Assembly: GCA_900073065.1 (NCBI GenBank) | Contig: FJOG01000013.1 | Coordinates: 1,081,227-1,145,226 of the forward strand | DNA: 64,000 bases | DNA from: Phialocephala subalpina | Taxonomy: Eukaryota > Ascomycota > Leotiomycetes > Helotiales > Mollisiaceae | Direction of reading: 5' to 3' | Shown here: positions 1-11,630 of the stretch, one piece after another | How positions within the stretch are numbered: the first letter of the stretch is position 1 | Layout: every line of letters begins with the position of its first letter | Made by a program: the position numbers and the translations under genes | The notes under the pieces: generated by a model | Database searches by the model: none | What the model was told of the DNA's origin: nothing | The model's input: only the letters and a program-made list of their open reading frames with translations

Positions 1-251
1 GCTTAGCTGTCTTGCTGACTGAGGCTCGCTATTGGGGCTCGAGGGCGTTGATGTAATCAGGGGAAGGACATGATTGGGGTCATCGCGATGATCTTCCGTA
101 TCAAGTCAAGAATTACTTCCCAAGGTTGAGGTTGAAGTTCAACTACAAACCCATCAAGTTGAAAACAGTAATTGGGACTGGAACACGAGGCAGCCACAAT
201 ATCTTCCCATCAAGGAAATCCCCCTTGTATCATGTGACTTTTCCGAGAAAC

Positions 252-632
252 CTAAATAACGGTATGATCTTCGATCTCGGATCGATAGTGCAGATGGAGA
301 ATTATCGAACTAGGTTTGCGCTTGGAAGCGCCGACATGTCGGGACTTGCAGATGCAACATTTCGCTTCCAAAAGTCTTTCAGCCTTCTCTCGTTTCAATG
401 TTAACGGGCCAATAAGAAGCGATGACCCCTGAGGACGAATCCAGTGGGACAGGTCCCAGGCATCCTTATCTAACCCTATCTGAACATAACTCATAGACGA
501 GATCTTAGTGTGCTGAGAAAGGACATTCATCTCAGCCTTATACTCTTTTGAGTTGATCACAGTTGGCTTCGGTGGAGGCCAACCTTGCGTGTGCTCGCTC
601 TTGAAGGAAACTGGCGATACACAAAGTGTCAA
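252..632 (-). CDS. possible hypothetical protein, fragment
   Basis: This is an open frame of about 126 codons with protein-like composition. It has charged helical stretches and a short Cys cluster (KCCICKSRH) near residue 90. I do not recognise a family. No convincing start context or splice partner was found, and upstream sequence in the same direction quickly meets stops. It may be an internal exon of a gene running off the left edge, or a chance frame. Confidence is low. Confidence 0.22.
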   Translation of the reverse strand: MTLCVSPVSFKSEHTQGWPPPKPTVINSKEYKAEMNVLSQHTKISSMSYVQIGLDKDAWDLSHWIRPQGSSLLIGPLTLKREKAERLLEAKCCICKSRHVGASKRKPSSIILHLHYRSEIEDHTVI

Positions 633-1434
633 AGCTCTGCATCATCGAAGTTCTGCATCTTGGTGGCATCATCAGGACCACTAGATCAGAACGAGCTTGG
701 AGTTTCTTGTCTGGGAGGAAAGCTCGCCAGCGCTAAGAATAGAGCCACGACACGACCCCGGTAGCGGGACCGCAAGTGAGAGCGAGCTATGCGTGGCCAC
801 ATGGCCTGAGAATGGAAAGCAGAATCCGTCCAAGCTGCAAGTCCATCACCATGGACAAGGCTCAAGCCAGCGCACGCGATCTGTGTTGGGGTGTTCTTCA
901 GTGCTCACTCCCCTCACCGCCGAATGGCTTGTGGCTGTTCTCGTCGTCGCTTCGGAGTGAGATCATTCTTTCAGTGGGAGGACATCACGAAGCCTCAGAT
1001 TTCGAAACCATTGACGCCGGGTTTGGACCAAGACGGCAAGCACTAATTTTAAGCTGCATGGCCAAAGGAGGATCTGGGGACTCGCTTAAAGCGTGGGCCA
1101 CGCCTAATGATGCATGTAAGCGCTGGTGGACCTCCCTCGTGACGCTGACCAATGACATCAATCTTCCTTTCTGCATCCCACCACGGAAACTCTCTCTGCT
1201 GCGCTCTCACGATAGGGACGATAGGGCAACACCAGCCTCTTCTGCCAACGCTGTCGTCGCATAGTCTGTGCCGCACAAGATCACTTGCGGTCCTCTCATA
1301 AGGATCCACACGGCCGGTTCTTGCACGCCTTCGATACTTCAAGAGACGATTTTCATTCATTATTCATTTAATTACGAAGACCGACGCGAGACGTTCGACC
1401 TGGTTCATGCATTGGGTAGTGAGGCCTTTCGAGA
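633..1434. other. intergenic, no supported gene
   Basis: Overlapping open frames on both strands have no recognisable domain, splice structure or motif. The right part presumably holds the promoter and 5' leader of the NTA1-like gene. Nothing more specific can be supported. Confidence 0.5.
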
Positions 1435-3354
1435 ATGAGGATTGCCTGTTTGCAGTTCGCCCCTCAGGTGCGATTAGGCTTGGGGCCTGCTGGAGATATT
1501 GTCGCTGATTGTTCTAGGTGGGCGATGTTAACAATAACCTCAACCGTGCCGACTCTGTCCTCAGTCGAGCGAATCCAAAAAACCTAGATCTCCTTGTGTT
1601 GCCGGAGTTGGCGTTCTCTGGTATGTTGCGAATCGCTTTTATTCTGCCGTCCCACCTCCGGCGACAGCGATATTCCAACATCCCATCTTGCGCAATCCTC
1701 AATAGGATGTCTACGCGCAAGGGTGCACTTAGCTAATGAACGATAACAGGATACAATTTTCGCTCATTACAGCATGTCAGTCCTTTCCTCGAGCCCACCG
1801 CGGCGGGCATCACCTCACTTTGGGCGAGAACAACGGCCCTCAAATACAATTGTCATGTTATAGCGGGCTATCCAGAGAAGGTTGACGTGAGCCCGAAGTG
1901 GCCGGCCTCGCCCGAGTACTACAATTCTGCGATAACGGTCAACCCGGAAGGCGAGACAATTGCAAATTATCGAAAGTCATTTCTTTATTATACAGATGAG
2001 ACGTGGGCTCTCGAGGGTCCGGATGGATTTTATGATGGGGTAATAGAGGGGCTTGGGAATGTGGCCATGGGTATCTGTAAGTGGCCTACGAAATCCTTCG
2101 AGCGTGAGTTATGCTATGCTCGAGCTGACGCATGTCGCTAATTATCAAAACAGGTATGGATCTCAAGTAAGTCTCGACTACACTGCGACTGGGAGCTATG
2201 GATTGCTAACAATACGCAGCCCGTACAAATTCGAGGCGCCTTGGAGTGCATGGGAGTTCGCAAATCATGTTCTCCATCGGGAAGCCAACCTCGTCATTCT
2301 CTCCATGGCATGGTTGACTCGAGAGAATCCGAGATCCTACAGCAGAGTACCCAAAGAGCCGGATATGGATACACTATCCTACTGGCTCTCGCGGCTTGAG
2401 CCACTCATTCGAGAGGAGGGAGAAGAAGAGATCATCTGCGTATTTGCCAATCGATGTGGCACTGAAGACGAGGCGACCTATGCTGGAACAAGCGCTGTTC
2501 TTGGGATCCAAGGTGGAGAAGTCAAGGTCTATGGAATCCTAGGCAGAGGCGAGAAGGAACTCCTTGTGATCGACACTTCGAAACGTGCTCAAATGCAACT
2601 TGTTTCCGAGCCCAGAGCGCCTACAACGAAGATGCCTGTCAAATCGCCCATGAGGTCACCTGCAGATATACGTTCTTCGACTTCGTCATCATCCACCATC
2701 GATTCAGGACGGAGCCTCAGCAGCGAGCTTTCTATCTCAACCGGCCATACTTCAGCAGACCCTCCGCCTTTAGAGCCAGTCTCATTCTCTCCAATCTCTC
2801 CAGTTGAGAATCCCTCCAAGCAGAGTTTCTTTGGTCCTGGTCCCGTTCAAGACCACCCTCCTCCACGACCCGAGTCAAGAGCAGCCAAAGAGAGACGGCC
2901 TACGCCAATTCCGCAATCTAGCCCAGTCCCGGACCCAACTCCAGAACTCCAGTCCATCCTGGGAAGTAATAGGTACCCCACACCCATACCGCATTCACGA
3001 CCACCTTCCCCCAAGTCAAGAAATGCCAGTCGCTCACGCGGACCAAATCTCATAGATTCGCCACTCCTCGACGAGATTCTACCCAATGAAATCCTACACA
3101 GTGAGGTCTTGCCAGAAGACATTCGGACTACTCGAGCCCAGTTCAGTAATAATCGGATCACCCAGTCAGTTTCTGTTGATGCGACGGAACATCTCCCTCG
3201 AATTTCACCGGCAGCAGAACCAGAAGCGAAACTTACCCGACCGACGCGTGCAACGTCTGAGAATTCCTCACAATACGAATCTTCTTTCACAAAGAACACG
3301 TTGGGGCCCAGAAGTAGACATATCTCGCCGCGACCGAGAAGTACATTATGGTGA
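1435..3354 (+). CDS. NTA1: Protein N-terminal asparagine/glutamine amidohydrolase (Nta1-like)
   Basis: Nta1 deamidates N-terminal Asn and Gln of proteins, feeding the Arg/N-degron pathway. Exons read as 1435-1467, 1518-1620, 1750-2076, 2154-2166 and 2220-3354, giving 536 residues. The nitrilase-superfamily fold and catalytic triad are visible: Glu41 in LPELAFSGY, Lys121 in NYRKSFLYYTDE and Cys155 in GICMDLNPYKFE. The start fits the typical family beginning MRIACLQFAPQ. Exon 4 is a 13-base micro-exon coding across the nucleophile motif; omitting it destroys CMDLNPY. The last roughly 200 residues are Ser/Pro-rich and probably disordered, making the protein longer than the yeast enzyme. A further intron (3351-3426) could replace the terminal Trp-stop and extend the end to 3457. 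Family assignment is firm; the exact C-terminus is not. Confidence 0.88.
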
Positions 3355-3457
3355 GATCGTTATGGTGTTTGGGGAAAGGAGTCTGGATATCATGATTGTC
3401 ATTTGAAAACTTTCTTTTCTTTGCAGCATGGAGTTTGGGAGCGCGTATGGATCTTGA

Positions 3458-4719
3458 GCGCAGCTCTGCGAAGACAAAGACGATCGGATATGATCAGCAG
3501 CAGTGAGAAGGAGTAATGGGGAGAATCTTTGTACAATACCCGTGTTAGGTGGTGCCAATGAATATGAACTAAACATTTCAGTAAAGCTATTGGGATGGCA
3601 CATACAAAATCACCATTTCGCTTTTAAAAGCAGGCATCCTCATGAAGAACTTCAGATTCCTAGCATGGAAAAACGGCTCAGCTGATCATAAATGAACCAA
3701 GCGTCTCGGATGCTTGCTGGATACAGATTGTGGTGGTTAATTCCTTCCTCGAGTATGGAGGTCGCGCCAGACTATTTCTGTGGGTTGACAACAGAATTGC
3801 ACGGCCATGCGAATGCAGAGCTCCCTTGTAAGTTTCAGAACATATTTGTAAGACCCTTCCACGTTTCCCATAACATAAAGCACTTTAATGGTTGGTGAAT
3901 ACCAAGTTTGGTACAATCACGTGTCGGCTAGGCTTTCCAACCCATTTCTTCGAAACTTCCCAAACCTGCATCCTGTCAATCTTCATCAATTCTCTTTATC
4001 GCCAAGATTTCAAGCCCAGCTCTATCCACACTACTCCTGAGTTCTCACTCCTTCGTATCATCGAGTCGGGCGCATTTTGATGTTCTATGAGCTCCTAAAT
4101 GCATCACAGTTTGAAATTGTTTTTCGGGCTCGTCTCTCGAGGACGTCGGAGAAGTTCTCCAGCGCCTTCCTCCTCTTCTTACACCCGTCATCCGACCCGA
4201 TCAAGATGCAACATATACTCTCAATACACGTTTTTCATTTACTCGGCGCCTCCCTCTCCGTCCCTGCTCAAGCCATGCCTCAGATCAGAGGTTTGGATTG
4301 GTGGCGTTCTTTCAAAATCCAGCACGTTTTCTCACCTCGCCTAGAAACCTCATCTACCCGCAGAAACAAGCTTTCAATCTTACACTTCCATCATCATATG
4401 ATCCCTTTGAAGTGCTGTTTAATCTTCTCATCGTTTGTCTCCTTTCACATTCATTTAATCTTATATTGTTTTGTTCTTCTGCCGGAGCGGAATGCCGTTT
4501 CAGATTCAGGCAGAGTTCTTGGAACCAATATGGAAGTCTTGTGTTACCAGTCATACCCCGGACTTATGTACCCCACATTGAAGAACGCCATGTTTACACA
4601 AAACTCCGAGGATCGTGGGAGGGTACACGAACTTTTATAAGAATGGAGGAAGGTCTCTTTCATGTGCTTGATATCTTCACTTCTGCTGTAGATACTTCAT
4701 TATCTTTTTATTCTCCAAT
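3458..4719. other. intergenic region between NTA1 and the LPMO gene
   Basis: Several long open frames cross this stretch (for example plus-strand frames at 4077-4640 and 4298-4723). They overlap in different frames, lack recognisable motifs and are pyrimidine-rich. The last few hundred bases are most simply the promoter and 5' leader of the LPMO gene. Confidence 0.45.
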
Positions 4720-5587
4720 ATGAAGTCTTTCGTTTCTGCTTTGGGTGTCTTAGTCTCAGCTACCTCCGTTGTTGCTCATTCTACTTTCCAGGAATTCTGG
4801 TCTAATGGGTAAGTCGCCGTTCTGTACGCCACTATCGACCAACATACTGATGGGTTTTACTTAGTGTCGATGAAGCATCAAGCTGTGCTCGTCTTCCTCT
4901 GAGCAACAGCCCAGTAACGAGCGTCTCAACTGCAGATATCGTGTGCAATGCTGGAACGAAGCCTGTCACCACTATCTGTCCCGTAACTGGTATGTTTCTT
5001 GATTCAACCCTCTTTTTCCAATCTCTAATCATTTTGCAGCTGGTCAGAACATCACAGTTGAGATGCACGCACAACCCGGTGACCGATCTTGCACGAACTT
5101 GGCCATCGGAGGAAATCACTATGGACCCGTCATCGTCTATATGGGAAAGGTCGACAATGCGGCATCGGGAACGCCAACATCCTGGTTCAAGATCGATCAG
5201 GAGGGCTACAGTCCAACTACAAAGAAATGGGGAACAGTAATCCAATATGTCTCACATCAGATATGAGCACTGGTCTGACATGGACAGGATACCTTAAACG
5301 ACAATTGCGGCAAGCGAAGTGTCAAAGTTCCTGCCACATTGGCTCCAGGAAACTATCTCGTCCGTGCTGAGGCTATTGCCCTTCACGCTGCAAGCTCAGC
5401 CGGAGGCGCCCAATTCTATATGACATGCTTCCAAGTCAATGTTGCTTCGATAGGCACAGTCAACCCACCCGGAGTGGCGTTTCCTGGAGCATACAAAGCA
5501 ACCGACCCTGGAATTCTCATCAACATCTACCAAGCCTCCAGTATCGCCAACTATGTGGTTCCTGGGCCGGCGGTCTGGACAGGTTAG
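4720..5587 (+). CDS. AA9 lytic polysaccharide monooxygenase, secreted
   Basis: Copper-dependent oxidative enzyme that cleaves cellulose or related glucans outside the cell. Exons 4720-4808, 4865-4989, 5040-5236 and 5288-5587 give 236 residues. A signal peptide of 19 residues ends at SVVA, leaving His20 as the mature N-terminus, the first ligand of the histidine brace. His98 in GGNHYGP is the second ligand. His170, Gln179 and Tyr181 (AQFYMTCFQ) fit the conserved second-sphere and axial positions. The domain ends at the characteristic VPGPAVWTG, so there is no CBM1 or GPI-type extension. The third intron (5237-5287) is required to restore the frame after KKWGT. C1 versus C4 regioselectivity cannot be told from this. 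It fits a plant-biomass or plant-associated lifestyle, as does the GH43 gene further on. Confidence 0.94.
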
Positions 5588-7268
5588 AGGATGTGGTTGC
5601 GGACCAATCTAAGGCATGCAAGTGGAGAAGCAGAGAGCATGGCGCGCGTCGTTGAAAGAGGGCGGCAAAGCAATATATATGGTGTCATAATGTGATTACG
5701 GTTGACGATTGAAATGGGGCTTCAGGAGAACTGTCGTGATAGATAGGCGTTGTCACGTCGGTAAGGTGAATATATACAAGTTCGAACCATTTCAGCACAT
5801 CTCCACCATTGTCTTGTCTTTGTCGGCGTCAATACCTCATAACTTGAGTCGAAGATACTCGACGGCGCTTACAGGTGGTGCGACCTTGGAAAATCATACC
5901 ACAGGCTCGGAAAGAGTGGCGTCACTCTTTCCTGTTCTGGAAGAACAACACCGAAGAAAAGTTCTCGTTCTCCTTCTCCTTCCCCTCTTTTCTCTGCTCA
6001 TGCAGCACGAAGCAACGTTTTTGTTGCACATCGACATGTTAACCGCCGAGCTCTTTGAAAGGTAGTAATTGGGCGCCTCCTGCTGCACGCTGCCTCGAAA
6101 CACGACTGTTGGATTTCAACATTCAGGGGCTGCAGAAAGGAAAGGAAGATTCTATGAAGCCACGAACTTCCCCAGGCGCCTTGGGCCCCTTTCGAGACCC
6201 GACGATCTTCGATATGCTCTCGTTTAGGGAGGTATGGTTTCGCGTAGGGGAAAGGGGTACACTCTTTCAGACAAGCGAAACAGTCACCGCATCTGCATCT
6301 TCATCGATGGGGAAATGGGCCACTCAAACGGCCGCGCTAACCTCTCGCCCCCACGGCCCGCACCGGGCCTATGAAGTTCTCCATCACAACATCAATGTTG
6401 GATATCACAGTGCCGGCGGCGCAGCATATGTTCCTGCCGATTCGCGATCACCCGTCGCACCCATTCAGATTCGCTCTGCACATGAGAACCTGCGTTGTGG
6501 TTGGTTGCTCGAGTGCAGTGATAGGCACTTCAGGCCATTGACAACTCAGATTAATTCAATGGTTATAGTTGGGCGTCCTCTTGTCACATCACATTGCATT
6601 CGTATTGGAGTCTCGAACCATTCAAAGAGCTCGAAGGAATATCACGCATTGGAACTAGACCCCAATGATGGCCCCCATCATGCACCTGACGGCAACTCCC
6701 TCAGGTTCACGAATCACAATAACGGCTTGATTCGTTCAGGGTTCGTTGAGGGGAGTGTGGAGAGGCTGCCACACTCGAGACCAAGCATCGTGATCGCCAA
6801 TCAGTGCGCTGCACAGCCCTTGCAGTGACCCGACTAGACCTTCCAGGGCGACCAAGGCCTGTCGCGTACCCTGTAAGATGTGATGATTGTGACACCCTAC
6901 AGGGGTCTGGGGCAGGAACGAACAGAACGGAGCTGCGGATCGTAACGATTCGCCAATTTTCACCATCTTGCGGTGTCGTTGGTATGAGTGAGCACACCAT
7001 GCTGGCTATATGTACAGTGGCGCTTTCATCCAGCTTCTCGGGGCTCGAGTATATGAGCCTTCAACAACCACGACCTCACGACCGTTGAAGAGGCTCCGAT
7101 ATAAACGTCGTCGTCCACCCGGCCCTGCGATCACATTCGCTTTCGAGGACCGAGGACCCCGCTCTAGGACGACTGTACCGGTGCCCATGTAGCAGCAGCC
7201 CCCTTATCGGAGGGCTTACAAGACGACGACCTCGAGGAACCAGATCGCATAATAGACCGAAGCTCACC
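5588..7268. other. intergenic, long non-coding-looking stretch
   Basis: A 257-codon plus-strand open frame starts at 6055, but its composition (many Arg, Ser, His, no motif) and overlapping frames on both strands do not look like a conserved protein. I see no RNA gene or transposon hallmarks. The right end holds the promoter of the membrane-protein gene that follows. Confidence 0.4.
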
Positions 7269-8779
7269 ATGAAGCCATTGTCCATATCAATACCTCTCGC
7301 CCTTGCCATCCCCACACTGGTTTCCGGGCTTTTGGTAGAGCCGGCATCACCACAATGCGCCGATACGTGCGGAAACATCCTGACCAGCACAAGAGGATCA
7401 GAGATGACCTGCGATGATGCGGACTATGCCTCTTCAACATATGGAGCTACGTTTAAAGCTTGCATATCCTGCGAACTAAACAGCACATACTACAATCCTA
7501 CAAAGAAGACATCTGATCTGCAGTGGGCGATATATAATCTCCGGTATGCATTGTCGTGGTGCTTATTCGGCGCCGACAACAACACAAACACAGCAAATAC
7601 TCCATGTCTAACAAGGTATGTTATCCCTCTGAATCTTTTGCCAAATTCAGAACATATGCTGACTGTATTCTGTTCACAGTTTCTCGTGCGGGCCTCTTCA
7701 GAGTGCTTTCGAATATGATTCTCTCAACCCGAATGCATCCTCATACTCCTATTGCCCTTTGATGAACAGCGTCTCGGCACCGAAATGCTCATCATGTCTT
7801 CAAGAAATGGGCAATGAGAACTTCTTGGCAAACTGTACTTTCCCCTTTCTTTCCCTATATCTTCAACATGGCAGTTTTCTTCGACGAATAGCAGCTAATA
7901 CAACTCACAGTCGTCACAGTCCTAGAAGGAGCCTGCGTTGAACAACCCGTACTAGGCTCACGCCTGAACATCGCCGGCAACGTTTTCTCATCCAACACTG
8001 TGAACGTCACAAACCCCACTGCAACCCCAATCTCCACCTACAACCCTTCAAAGGGCGGCTTCACGCTCGGCGCCAAAATCGGCGTAGCAGTAGGAGCAAT
8101 CGTCATCTTCCTCGCCATAACTGGTTTCTGCATCGTCTGGAACGGAAAGCGACGCCGCCGCCGCATCTTAGCTGAAAAGGCAAGAGCTTCAGGCTACGAA
8201 TGGCAAGCGCATCACGGAAGCATGCATCATTCCTCCCCACGCGAAGCAGTTTCTCAAGGCCCGTTCTTTGATTCTCCACAAAGTCAAAAGCCACTATTCA
8301 CAACAAATGCTTGGGGTCAAATCATCAGTGACGATTCCCCAGTCTCGGGCCATCCAGGAATGAGTCCCGACACCCAAAGAGGTGCTTTTGAACCAGCATA
8401 TTTCAGTCCGTACTCAAGCACCTACACCTCGCCTGTGAGCGCGACCGATCCTCCAGGAGCAAAGAAAGTCGACCAATGGCCAAAAGACAAGAAAGTCGAG
8501 CCAGAAGACGGAGGAGAGAGGATCGAGATGGGGGCTGTCGGAGGAGCAGGGCAGGAATACCCCTTCCCAAACGACAAGAAAGATCCCGCTAGTTTCGGCA
8601 TAAGTTCCATGGGAAGAGAAAGCTGGACGGCGCCTCAACCGCCAATTCTCAGCCATCCGGGGAATGGGAGAGGCCAAGGCTTACCAGGTCAGGGGTTGCC
8701 GAGTCGACAGAATTCGCAGCAATCGCAGTCGCATGGTGGCTTAACGGAAGATGACGCGAGGAAAGGACATGCGTTGTGA
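7269..8779 (+). CDS. single-pass membrane protein with Cys-rich ectodomain (paralogue A)
   Basis: Exons 7269-7615, 7680-7834 and 7911-8779 give 456 residues. There is a signal peptide (about 1-19) and a Cys-rich extracellular region with the recurring pattern CDDADY, CISC, YNLRYAL, CGPLQSAF, YSYCP, CSSCLQ and GACVEQP. Next come a short Thr/Pro-rich stalk, one membrane helix (about 222-244) and a basic stop-transfer KRRRRR. The cytoplasmic tail of about 200 residues is Pro/Ser/Gly-rich and probably disordered. The architecture suggests a cell-surface sensor or wall-associated protein, but no catalytic function is visible. The convergent gene at 9834-10987 and beyond has the same cysteine spacing and corresponding intron positions, so the two are paralogues. 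Function is unknown. Confidence 0.8.
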
Positions 8780-9833
8780 GTGGCTGAATCGTGAACTCCA
8801 ATTTACGAGCAAGCGAGCCTCAATTCTATGTATCCGATCTTCACGGGCCGAAAACCTGGTGCTTCTTCAAGATAGGGATTATCGAAGCGGAGTCTCATGC
8901 ACATGATGCATTCTACCGAAATGTTGGTTTTTTGTTGGATGTCATCATCCCGGTTGAGTTGCAGCTCGGATGCTAGGATCTGAAAACTAGGGGCCGAAAA
9001 ACCTGCCTTGTTGGTTTATGGGTGGTTGCTTCGGTCAGGGGTGCAGGAGCACAGCACGGCATGATGTGGTGGCGCTTGGGTGAATTGTATATGTGGAAAT
9101 GCGGCGCAGGATTTCGCTGTTATCTCGGCACTTGCGTTGTGTTGTATTTACTTGTGTGCGTTTTCGATACTCGAGACGTCGGTGACCAACCGACTTGGAC
9201 ATCAAAGGATAGGATAGGGATCGGCAAAGGGGATGGTGTTGGTTGGTGTTGGTGTTGGTGTTTCTGGATAATGACTTTTCTTATACCCCATACAGATCTC
9301 TAATTACTAGCTTTAGCTACAGTACGTACGACAGCAATATCAATGTTGATATCACTCTCCTCTCGACCTCATTTGAAAGATCAATCTCATCTTCGATGTG
9401 AATCAGATACTCTGAAGCTCTTTGTCAATGATCGTTGATTGATTGCTCTATCAATTCCAGTCGCTGCGGTTTAGGTTCACTTCATCATGCCCCGAAAGGA
9501 ACAAGTATGTGCGAACAATATATTTCAGAAGGAGGTAGGTAGGTAGGTAGGTACTCCAAGCCGTAGCTGCCTTGAAAGAACGTGGGAAAGCCCAACCTCT
9601 CACTTTCAATCCATCCATCCATCCCAAACTGCCTTGAACTCCACGGCTTGCGCCTAACGCCTTTCCCATCGCAAATATCACAAATTTATTCCCAGTTCCG
9701 TAGTGCAAAGTCGCTCCTGATGTTCTGTTGTTTCATCTCTTACTTCACTTCACCACTTCACCACTACTCTCCACCCGTCAAAACAAACGAAATATTCTCC
9801 CGTTCTCTTCCTCTGCTCTCGTGAATGCGATGG
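8780..9833. other. shared 3' region between convergent paralogues
   Basis: This stretch lies tail-to-tail between the two related membrane-protein genes. It holds a GT-rich run near 9230-9262 made of repeated TTGGTG units and a short (GGTA)n tract at about 9535-9553. No coding sequence is supported. The two terminators must lie here. Confidence 0.5.
9535..9553. repeat. (GGTA)n microsatellite
   Basis: Four to five uninterrupted GGTA units lie in the convergent intergenic region. A simple sequence repeat, of possible use only as a length-polymorphic marker. Confidence 0.75.
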
Positions 9834-11630
9834 CTAGTAGCTGCCCGGCCAAAGCTCCTCACTCCCACTCTCGCTCTCCGGACTCCTCCTCTCAGCAACC
9901 TCCTCTTCTGGCCCATGAACCAACGTTCTCCCTGCTAGACCCTCTCTATACAACCTCTCCCTCGCTCTCCTCGCTTCATCTTCATTCTCGAATCTATTCC
10001 CTACTCTTATCATCGGACCTGAAATGTGATTCTCTTCTCCGTTTCCATTGGTTCCATTTAGATTGACGTTCGCGCTTGGGTTGGGAATAGTGTTTATTAG
10101 AGAAGGGCTAATAGAGTGATGTGGTGTGTGCGCGCGGTTGATAGTGAGCCTAGAAGTCGTGCTTGGGTTTCTCGCGACGGAGACAGGTGGCGGAGCATTG
10201 GAGCGGGTACGAATTGAGGATGTAGAAGGTAAGGAACGATGAACATAGTTGGGCGAGGTGTTATTGGGTGCCGAGCCCGTCGTTCTCACTCCCAATGCTG
10301 ATTGTGAGCGCTGTGGATACGAAGCTGGCATGCCATGCGGTGGCTGCTGTGGAGGTGATGGTGCAGGAGGTGGTACGTAGAGAGGTGAGGTTGAGTTTCG
10401 AGATGGAGGTGTGTATTCGGGTGGTATATATGCGTGATGAGTAGGGATGGAGCTCCTCCCAGAGTTGGGTGGTGATGATGCAGGTGATACATCGTATCCG
10501 GGTGGACTGGAGGAGAAAACGGTAGAGGTGCGTCCTGGAGATTCTCCAGTCCACTCTCCCGCCCGCTGAGGCGGCGTTGGTCTCGAGAAGCTGAAATTTC
10601 TCACTTTGGGAGCTTCCTTTAAGTTGATGCTATCTTTGTGGGTCGAGGGTGAGATCTGTGGTGACGAGAAAGCACCTTTGTTGGGAGCTGAGATTTCCGA
10701 GGCACCGAATCGTTCATCCAAAGGACTCTGAAGAAGCTTCAGACGACGGGCGTTGCGGCGCTTTTTGTGACAGATGAAGCCGATTGCGATCAAAATGATA
10801 ATCACCACAGCTCCTCCAACGGCAATGCCAATGATGCCACCTTCCGAGAGCGGTTTGTGGTTCTTGGGTACCTGAGAGATTGCAGGCACAACGATGGCAA
10901 CTTGAGTGTTGGTGAACAATGTGCTGTTCAGCCCAACAACAGTGGTATTGGGCTGCTGGAGGCAGCCTGCATCGAGAGCAACGAGGACTATTGCCGGATG
11001 GTTAGGAGCAATCTCAAGTCAGAGTATAGTGAACCTTACAATTCGATAGATAGAACACGTCGCTATTTTCTCTCAGGCAAGATTGGCAAATACCCAGGTT
11101 CGACCCGACGAAAGCGTTGTTATTGGAAGTGCAGTATGAATATTGGCCACCCATGGTCGAAGGGTCTTGCATGCCTGTTTGAAGTGCGCTCTGCAGAGGA
11201 GCACAGACAGTGTTTGTTGAACAAGGTGTCGAGATAGGATCCGAAGCGTTCGTGGCAGCGTATATGCACGTGTTGAAGGCATATCGAAGGTTGTCTATCA
11301 TCGATTGTTAACAAAGCTTCATGCAAGGAATTTCATGAGGAACATACAGAAGAACCATCCTTGATCATTCTCACTGCCACTCGAAGCCGTGCTATTCTGC
11401 AGACAAGTAAGGCATTGCTTGAATTTCCTTCCTACTGAAGTGCTGCTGTAGTCGGCATCGTTACAGACAATGTCTTGACCAAGTGTGTTGGAGACATTTG
11501 GGTCAGAGACATCTGCAGTCGGGTCGTCCATACATATTCTGGCGCAGGCTGAATTCGGCGTGACCTGGAGACCCCATACTGATGTGAACAAGCAGGCAAT
11601 CAAACAAAAGACAGTAAATGATGAGGTCAT
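9834..11630 (-). CDS. single-pass membrane protein with Cys-rich ectodomain (paralogue B)
   Basis: Exons in transcript order are 11630-11348, 11294-11040 and 10987-9834, giving 563 residues. I chose the second Met (MTSSFTVF) because it starts a clean signal peptide; an in-frame Met lies six codons upstream. The ectodomain repeats the landmarks of paralogue A: CNDADYSS, CLTCLQNS, YNLRYAFN, CAPLQSAL, YSYC, CQSCL and GCLQQPN. A Val/Ile-rich membrane helix (about 231-252) is followed by CHKKRR and a tail of about 300 residues rich in Ser, Pro and His. The exon junction that splits SN-F in this gene corresponds to the AN-F junction in paralogue A. It probably arose by an inverted local duplication. 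Ligand or partner is unknown. Confidence 0.8.

Noticed and set aside
6055..6828. 257-codon plus-strand open frame
   Set aside because: Composition is unlike conserved proteins, there is no motif or splice structure, and frames overlap on both strands; not called as a gene.
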